A stretch of 9,373 nt of DNA, from positions 1-9,373 of the forward strand of contig JAEWJB010000054.1 in assembly GCA_023386795.1 (NCBI GenBank). Direction: 5' to 3'. The notes below the pieces were generated by a model. The model saw nothing but the letters and a program-made list of their open reading frames with translations, was not told where the DNA came from and ran no database searches. Source of the DNA: Pseudomonadota bacterium. GTDB taxonomy: Bacteria > Pseudomonadota > Gammaproteobacteria > Xanthomonadales > Xanthomonadaceae. The translations under genes were made by a program, and so were the position numbers. Positions 5,959 through 9,373 of this stretch are shown piece by piece; within the stretch, counting starts at the first letter, position 1; every line of letters begins with the position of its first letter.

Positions 5959-8544
5959 ATGGACGACACCGTGCTGTCCGCCGCCCCGCCTGCCAATCCC
6001 GAGGTCGCGCTGCTCGATCCGCGCGACCTCGATACGCTGCTGGCGTTCACGCTGTCGCAGATGCCCCACGGCGTCATCGCGGTGGACGCCACCCAGCGGG
6101 TGGTGATGTTCAACCCGGCTGCCGAGCGGATCTGGGGCACGGAAGCGGCGCGGATCCAGGGACGGCCGATCGGGGACCTGTACCCGGCGGTCCTGGGCAC
6201 GTATTTCAAGGAGGTCGCGCTGGATCCGTCCGGCCAGGCCACCGATCCACGCGATGTCGAACTGGTGCGCGGCGACGGCAGCGTGGTGGTGCTCGCGGTG
6301 TCGTTGCTGAGCGTCGAGCGTGCCGCCCGGCGGCTTACCGTGGCCTTCATCCGCGACGTGACCCGCCAGCGCGAGCATGAGGCCCGCGTGCGTCACCTCT
6401 CGCTGGCCGTGGACCGCAGCGACACCGCGCTCATCACGCTGGACGCGCAGCTCGGTGTCACCTACGTCAATGCCGGCTTCACCCGGCTGTTCGGCTACAC
6501 GCTGGAGGACATGCGCGGAAAGCGGCCCACGCAGGTGCTCGCCGGCCCGCACAGCGATCCGGACACGATGCGCTTCATCTACGAGCAGGCCGCGGCCTGG
6601 AAGCAATTCAGCGCCGACCTGCTCATGTACCGCAGCGACGGCCGGCCGTTGTGGACCTCGATCATCACCAACCCGGTGCGCGAAGCGGCGGGAGGCCCGA
6701 GTGAATCGGTGGCCGTGCTCACCGACATCACCCACAGCAAGATGCACGAGGTGCTGCACAACCGGGTGCTGGACGCGATCGTGCGCGAACAGCCGCTCGC
6801 CGATGTGATGAACATGATCTGCATCGAGTTCGAGCGCGTCGCGCCGGCCCTGAAGGCCTCGGTGCTCAGCGTGGATGGCGACAGCCTGCTGCATGTGCTC
6901 GCCGCCCCCAGCCTGCCGGTGGAGTACACCGATGCGGTGGAAGGACTGCGCATCGGCGCCGGCGTGGGGGTCTGCGGAACCGCCGCGTGGCGGGGCCGCG
7001 CGGTCAGCGTGAGCGACATCCGCACCGACCCGTTGTTCGTCGAGCATCGCCAGTTCGCCCAGCAGTACGGGCTGATGGCGGCCTGGTCAAGCCCGATCAA
7101 GTCCAGCGGCGGCCGCGTGCTGGGCACGTTCGCCATCTATTACAGCGAAGCGCGCGAACCCGACCCCTGGCACATCAAGCTGGCCGAAATCTGCCTGCAC
7201 CTGTGCGCGCTGGCGCTGGAGCGCGAACACACGCGTGCCCGCGTGCACCAGCTTGCGTTCTACGATGCACTGACCGGCCTGCCGAACCGCATGATGTTCA
7301 ATGCGCGGGCCGAGCAGCTGCTGGTCAACGCCGAATCCAGCCGCACGCCGGCCGCCGTGCTGTTCCTGGACGTGGACCGCTTCAAGCGCGTCAACGAGAC
7401 CCAGGGCCATGCCGCCGGCGACGGCCTGTTGCGCGATATCGCCCATCGCCTGGGCGAACACCTGGAACTGGGCGACCTGGCCGGGCGCCAGGCCGGCGAC
7501 GAGTTCGTGCTGGCACTGCCGAACTGCGGCGCCGAGCAGGCCGGCGGCATCGCCGAACGACTGTTGGGCGCGATCGCCTCGCCCTCGGTAGTGGGCCACA
7601 TGACCCTGCATCCCTCGGCCAGCATCGGCGTGGCGATCTTTCCCGAGGACGGCCGCGACATCAACACGCTGCTGCGTCACGCGGACCTGGCGATGCATCG
7701 CGCCAAGACCGAAGGCGGCGGCAGTTTCCGCTTTTTTAGTGCCGACATGAATCGCCTGGCGCAGGAGCGTGTCGCGCTCGAAACCGCGCTGCGCGAAGCG
7801 CTGCGGCGCGACCAGTTGCAGCTGCACTACCAGCCGCAGGTGCTGAGCCACCCGCCGCACCCGCTATATGGCGTGGAAGTGCTGCTGCGTTGGGACCATC
7901 CACAACTGGGCCCGATCTCGCCGGCGCGCTTCGTGCCGTTGGCCGAGGAAAGCGGCTTGATCGGCGACCTCTGCCGCTGGGTGCTACGCAACGCGCTGCG
8001 CCAGCTCGCCGACTGGCGTGCGCGTGGCGTGGCCGTGCCGCGCATAGCCGTGAATCTTTCCGCCAGCAACTTCGAGGACCCGCAGCTGCTGGACGAGCTG
8101 CTGCGTCTGTTGCAGCACCACGGCCTGTCCCCGTCCGACGTCACCCTGGAAATGACCGAGAGCGTGATGCTCTCGCCGCAGCCCCGCGTACTCGACAACA
8201 TTGCCGCCATGCAGGCGGCTGGATTGGCGCTGTCGCTGGACGACTTCGGCACCGGCTATTCGAGCCTGAGCCACCTGCATCGCCTGCCGATCAACGAACT
8301 GAAGCTGGACATGAGCTTCGTGCGCGACCTCGAGCACAGCATGTCCGCCCGCGCCCTGACCAACTCAGTGCTGCGCATCGGCGAGAGCCTGCGCAAGCAT
8401 GTGGTGGCCGAGGGCGTGGAAACCGAACGGCAGCGTCGCCTGCTCGCCGGCCTGGGCTGCGAAGTGCTGCAGGGCTTCCTGTTTTCCAAGCCACTGCCGG
8501 CCGCGGAACTGGAGCGCTGGCTGGCCGAGCGCGACGCCGATTGA
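5959..8544 (+). CDS. PAS-PAS-GAF-GGDEF-EAL c-di-GMP phosphodiesterase, DosP-like layout
   Basis: This 861-residue soluble multidomain protein probably degrades c-di-GMP. Domains: PAS1 (about 27-135, with VMFNPAAERIWG as in E. coli DosP), PAS2 (about 147-260), GAF (about 275-425, with VCGTAAW and VSVSDI), GGDEF (about 433-595) and EAL (about 600-858). The EAL domain keeps QPQ (625-627), E640 of the EVL motif, N699, E731 and E734, D761-D762 in DDFGTG, K782, E818 and Q838, so phosphodiesterase activity is expected. The GGDEF motif is AGDEF (512-516), with the substrate-type residues N479 and D488 kept; the product-inhibition RxxD site is changed to ELGD (503-506). PAS1 has no His between H37 and H139, so the DosP heme ligand (His77 in E. 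coli) is absent and heme oxygen sensing is unlikely by that mechanism. PAS2 lacks a LOV cysteine motif. The gene begins 7 nt after cheB, so co-expression with cheRDB is likely. Confidence 0.93.
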   Translation: MDDTVLSAAPPANPEVALLDPRDLDTLLAFTLSQMPHGVIAVDATQRVVMFNPAAERIWGTEAARIQGRPIGDLYPAVLGTYFKEVALDPSGQATDPRDVELVRGDGSVVVLAVSLLSVERAARRLTVAFIRDVTRQREHEARVRHLSLAVDRSDTALITLDAQLGVTYVNAGFTRLFGYTLEDMRGKRPTQVLAGPHSDPDTMRFIYEQAAAWKQFSADLLMYRSDGRPLWTSIITNPVREAAGGPSESVAVLTDITHSKMHEVLHNRVLDAIVREQPLADVMNMICIEFERVAPALKASVLSVDGDSLLHVLAAPSLPVEYTDAVEGLRIGAGVGVCGTAAWRGRAVSVSDIRTDPLFVEHRQFAQQYGLMAAWSSPIKSSGGRVLGTFAIYYSEAREPDPWHIKLAEICLHLCALALEREHTRARVHQLAFYDALTGLPNRMMFNARAEQLLVNAESSRTPAAVLFLDVDRFKRVNETQGHAAGDGLLRDIAHRLGEHLELGDLAGRQAGDEFVLALPNCGAEQAGGIAERLLGAIASPSVVGHMTLHPSASIGVAIFPEDGRDINTLLRHADLAMHRAKTEGGGSFRFFSADMNRLAQERVALETALREALRRDQLQLHYQPQVLSHPPHPLYGVEVLLRWDHPQLGPISPARFVPLAEESGLIGDLCRWVLRNALRQLADWRARGVAVPRIAVNLSASNFEDPQLLDELLRLLQHHGLSPSDVTLEMTESVMLSPQPRVLDNIAAMQAAGLALSLDDFGTGYSSLSHLHRLPINELKLDMSFVRDLEHSMSARALTNSVLRIGESLRKHVVAEGVETERQRRLLAGLGCEVLQGFLFSKPLPAAELERWLAERDAD

Positions 8545-8571
8545 ACGCAGTGCGGCCGTAACCGGTAGGAT
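8541..8571 (+). promoter_or_regulatory. Weak candidate sigma-70 promoter for the methyltransferase-like gene
   Basis: TTGAAC (8541-8546), overlapping the stop of the upstream gene, and TAGGAT (8566-8571) resemble -35 and -10 boxes, but the 19-nt spacer is longer than ideal. It is offered because the 53-bp gap and unrelated function suggest a new transcription unit, with no visible terminator in between. Treat as tentative. Confidence 0.25.
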
Positions 8572-8597
8572 CGGCCCGTCGCCCCTGCGTTCCGCCC

Positions 8598-9176
8598 ATG
8601 AAAGCCTTTCTCGACGCCGCACTCTCCCTCGCTTGGTTGGTATTCCTCGGTTACTGGATCTGGTCCGCGCGCCGGGTGAAACGCGCCAGTCGCAGCGAAA
8701 CCCCATGGCGACAGCTGGCGGTGTACTGGTTGCCCCTGCTGGTCGCCGCGCTCCTGCTGGGCCCGGGCGAATGGTACGAAGGCAGCTGGCTGAGCGAACG
8801 CTTCGTTCCCAAGAGCATTCCGGTCAGGGCCACCGGCGTGGCACTCGCCTGGGCCGGCGTTGCCCTGGCGATCTGGTCGCGCCACCTGCTGGGCAGCAAC
8901 TGGAGCAGCGTGGTGCAACTCAAGCAGGACCATGAGCTCATCGAGCGCGGCCCCTACCGCTGGATCCGGCATCCGATCTATACCGGCCTGCTGCTCGCCT
9001 TCCTGGGCAATGCAATCAAGGTGGGCGACTGGCGTGGGCTGATCGCGCTGGCGATCGTGTTCGTCTCGTTCTGGCGCAAGCTGCGCCTGGAAGAGCGCTG
9101 GCTGGGCGAACAGTTCGGCGAACGGTATGCCGCGTACAAACAGCGAACGCGCGCATTGATTCCGGGAATTCTGTAG
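8598..9176 (+). CDS. Membrane isoprenylcysteine carboxyl methyltransferase (ICMT)/PEMT-like protein
   Basis: This 192-residue integral membrane protein has hydrophobic segments at about 7-24, 40-59, 77-98 and 126-161. It carries the signature of the ICMT/phospholipid-methyltransferase-like superfamily: LGSNWSS (98-104), LIERGPYRWIRHPIYTG (114-130), and a C-terminal EERWLGEQFGERYAAYK block (165-181) ending in a LIP turn. In eukaryotic ICMT the RHP and EE regions form the SAM-binding site, so a SAM-dependent methyl transfer to a lipid or small molecule is possible; bacteria lack prenylated CAAX proteins, so the substrate is unknown. The ATG at 8598 has no clear Shine-Dalgarno sequence, but the first hydrophobic segment begins right after it, so a later start is unlikely. 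It is separated by 53 nt from the c-di-GMP gene and has no evident functional link to chemotaxis. Confidence 0.87.
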   Translation: MKAFLDAALSLAWLVFLGYWIWSARRVKRASRSETPWRQLAVYWLPLLVAALLLGPGEWYEGSWLSERFVPKSIPVRATGVALAWAGVALAIWSRHLLGSNWSSVVQLKQDHELIERGPYRWIRHPIYTGLLLAFLGNAIKVGDWRGLIALAIVFVSFWRKLRLEERWLGEQFGERYAAYKQRTRALIPGIL

Positions 9177-9186
9177 GTCGACGGGA

Positions 9187-9212
9187 CGCGGCTGAAGCCG
9201 CTCCTACGAGGA
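9187..9212. repeat. REP-like hairpin element
   Basis: GCGGC (9188-9192) and GCCGC (9197-9201) form a short stem with a TGAA loop, followed by TCCTACGAGG. Read on the minus strand this gives GTAGGAGCGGCTTCAGCCGC, a form I recall as a common intergenic repeat in Xanthomonadaceae and some Pseudomonas. It starts 10 nt after the methyltransferase-like stop. Copy number cannot be seen from one window. Confidence 0.6.
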
Positions 9213-9314
9213 GCAGGAGAAGGACACAACCAGCGCGCCACACAGTATGTAGCGGCGCGTATCCGTTCGCGGGAAACCTGAGCGGTCTTCGGGGGCGGCG
9301 GGCGCTTTCGGGAC
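9212..9314. other. Intergenic spacer without recognised gene
   Basis: No convincing coding sequence or promoter is visible here. The only structure is an imperfect hairpin with arms GCGCGCC (9233-9239) and GGCGCGT (9254-9260), one G-T pair at its base and a 14-nt loop, with no T-run. Open frames on the minus strand crossing this stretch run into the methyltransferase-like gene and look like GC-rich shadows. Confidence 0.4.
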
Positions 9315-9373
9315 CGTAGGCGACAAGGATGTCGCCTACGAGCCTCCATGGATGGATTCACGGCGTGTCCCGA
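9315..9373. repeat. Second intergenic repeat: 11-bp stem hairpin plus CCATGGATGG tail
   Basis: CGTAGGCGACA (9315-9325) pairs perfectly with TGTCGCCTACG (9330-9340) around an AGGA loop. The following sequence, with CTCCATGGATGGATTCACGG and the window-terminal GTGTCCCGA, resembles intergenic repeat text I recall from Stenotrophomonas/Xanthomonas-like genomes. It probably continues beyond the window edge. There is no T-run after the stem, so a role as a terminator is uncertain. Confidence 0.55.

Noticed and set aside
4493..6106. 537-codon plus-strand frame overlapping cheD, cheB and the start of the next gene
   Set aside because: The translation is Arg/Pro/Ala-rich noise in a shifted frame; the overlapping frames carry intact CheD and CheB catalytic motifs.
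4515..6350. 611-codon minus-strand open frame opposite cheD and cheB
   Set aside because: It overlaps two certain genes and shows no family motifs; it is a GC-rich shadow, as are the minus-strand frames at 3395-4504 and 5869-7047.
8537..8544. GCCGATTG as a sigma-28 -10 box before the methyltransferase-like gene
   Set aside because: There is no TAAA-like -35 element at the right distance and the match lies within the end of the upstream coding sequence.
8554..8576. GGCCG / CGGCC inverted repeat as a terminator after the c-di-GMP gene
   Set aside because: Only 5 bp of stem around a 13-nt loop and no T-run.

Overview
The window is high-GC DNA that reads as a chromosomal motility and chemotaxis locus of a gammaproteobacterium. 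The best fit is the Xanthomonadaceae/Lysobacterales (Xanthomonas, Stenotrophomonas, Pseudoxanthomonas, Luteimonas or Lysobacter type). I base this on the gene order, the protein sequences recognised from memory, and the style of the intergenic hairpin repeats at the right end. All recognised genes are on the + strand. I see no transposase, integrase, CRISPR array, tRNA or rRNA.

Layout: (1) The 3' half of cheW (1-246) enters from the left edge. (2) An intergenic stretch (247-399) holds three abutting small perfect hairpins and then a sigma-28 (FliA)-type promoter. (3) A small secreted OB-fold protein (400-783) follows. (4) A strong GC-rich hairpin (796-820) precedes a large transmembrane chemoreceptor (869-3229). 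The receptor has a periplasmic helical domain, HAMP, PAS, two more HAMP-like units, a Tsr-type signalling hairpin, and a C-terminal CheR-docking pentapeptide (DWQEF). (5) A Rho-independent terminator (3251-3287) closes this unit. (6) A second sigma-28-like promoter (3365-3392) starts the tightly packed cheR-cheD-cheB set; cheR/cheD and cheD/cheB both overlap by ATGA. Seven bases later comes a PAS-PAS-GAF-GGDEF-EAL c-di-GMP enzyme of DosP-like layout (5959-8544). (7) A separate membrane methyltransferase-like gene (8598-9176) follows. (8) The window ends in a repeat-bearing intergenic region (9177-9373).

How it works together: CheW couples receptors to the kinase CheA (not in the window). CheR methylates, CheB demethylates and deamidates, and CheD deamidates receptor glutamines, so the second operon is the adaptation module. 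The receptor's C-terminal pentapeptide and a glycine-containing loop in the CheR beta-subdomain suggest a docked CheR-receptor pair encoded side by side. The last gene of the adaptation operon appears to be a c-di-GMP phosphodiesterase (complete EAL active site, altered GGDEF), which would tie receptor adaptation to the motile/sessile switch.

Most of the window is a recognisable chemotaxis locus. The less ordinary parts are the sigma-28-linked secreted OB-fold protein, the triple hairpin after cheW, an Aer2-like PAS/di-HAMP module inside a membrane receptor with its heme-ligand position altered, and a DosP-like enzyme without the heme-ligand histidine.
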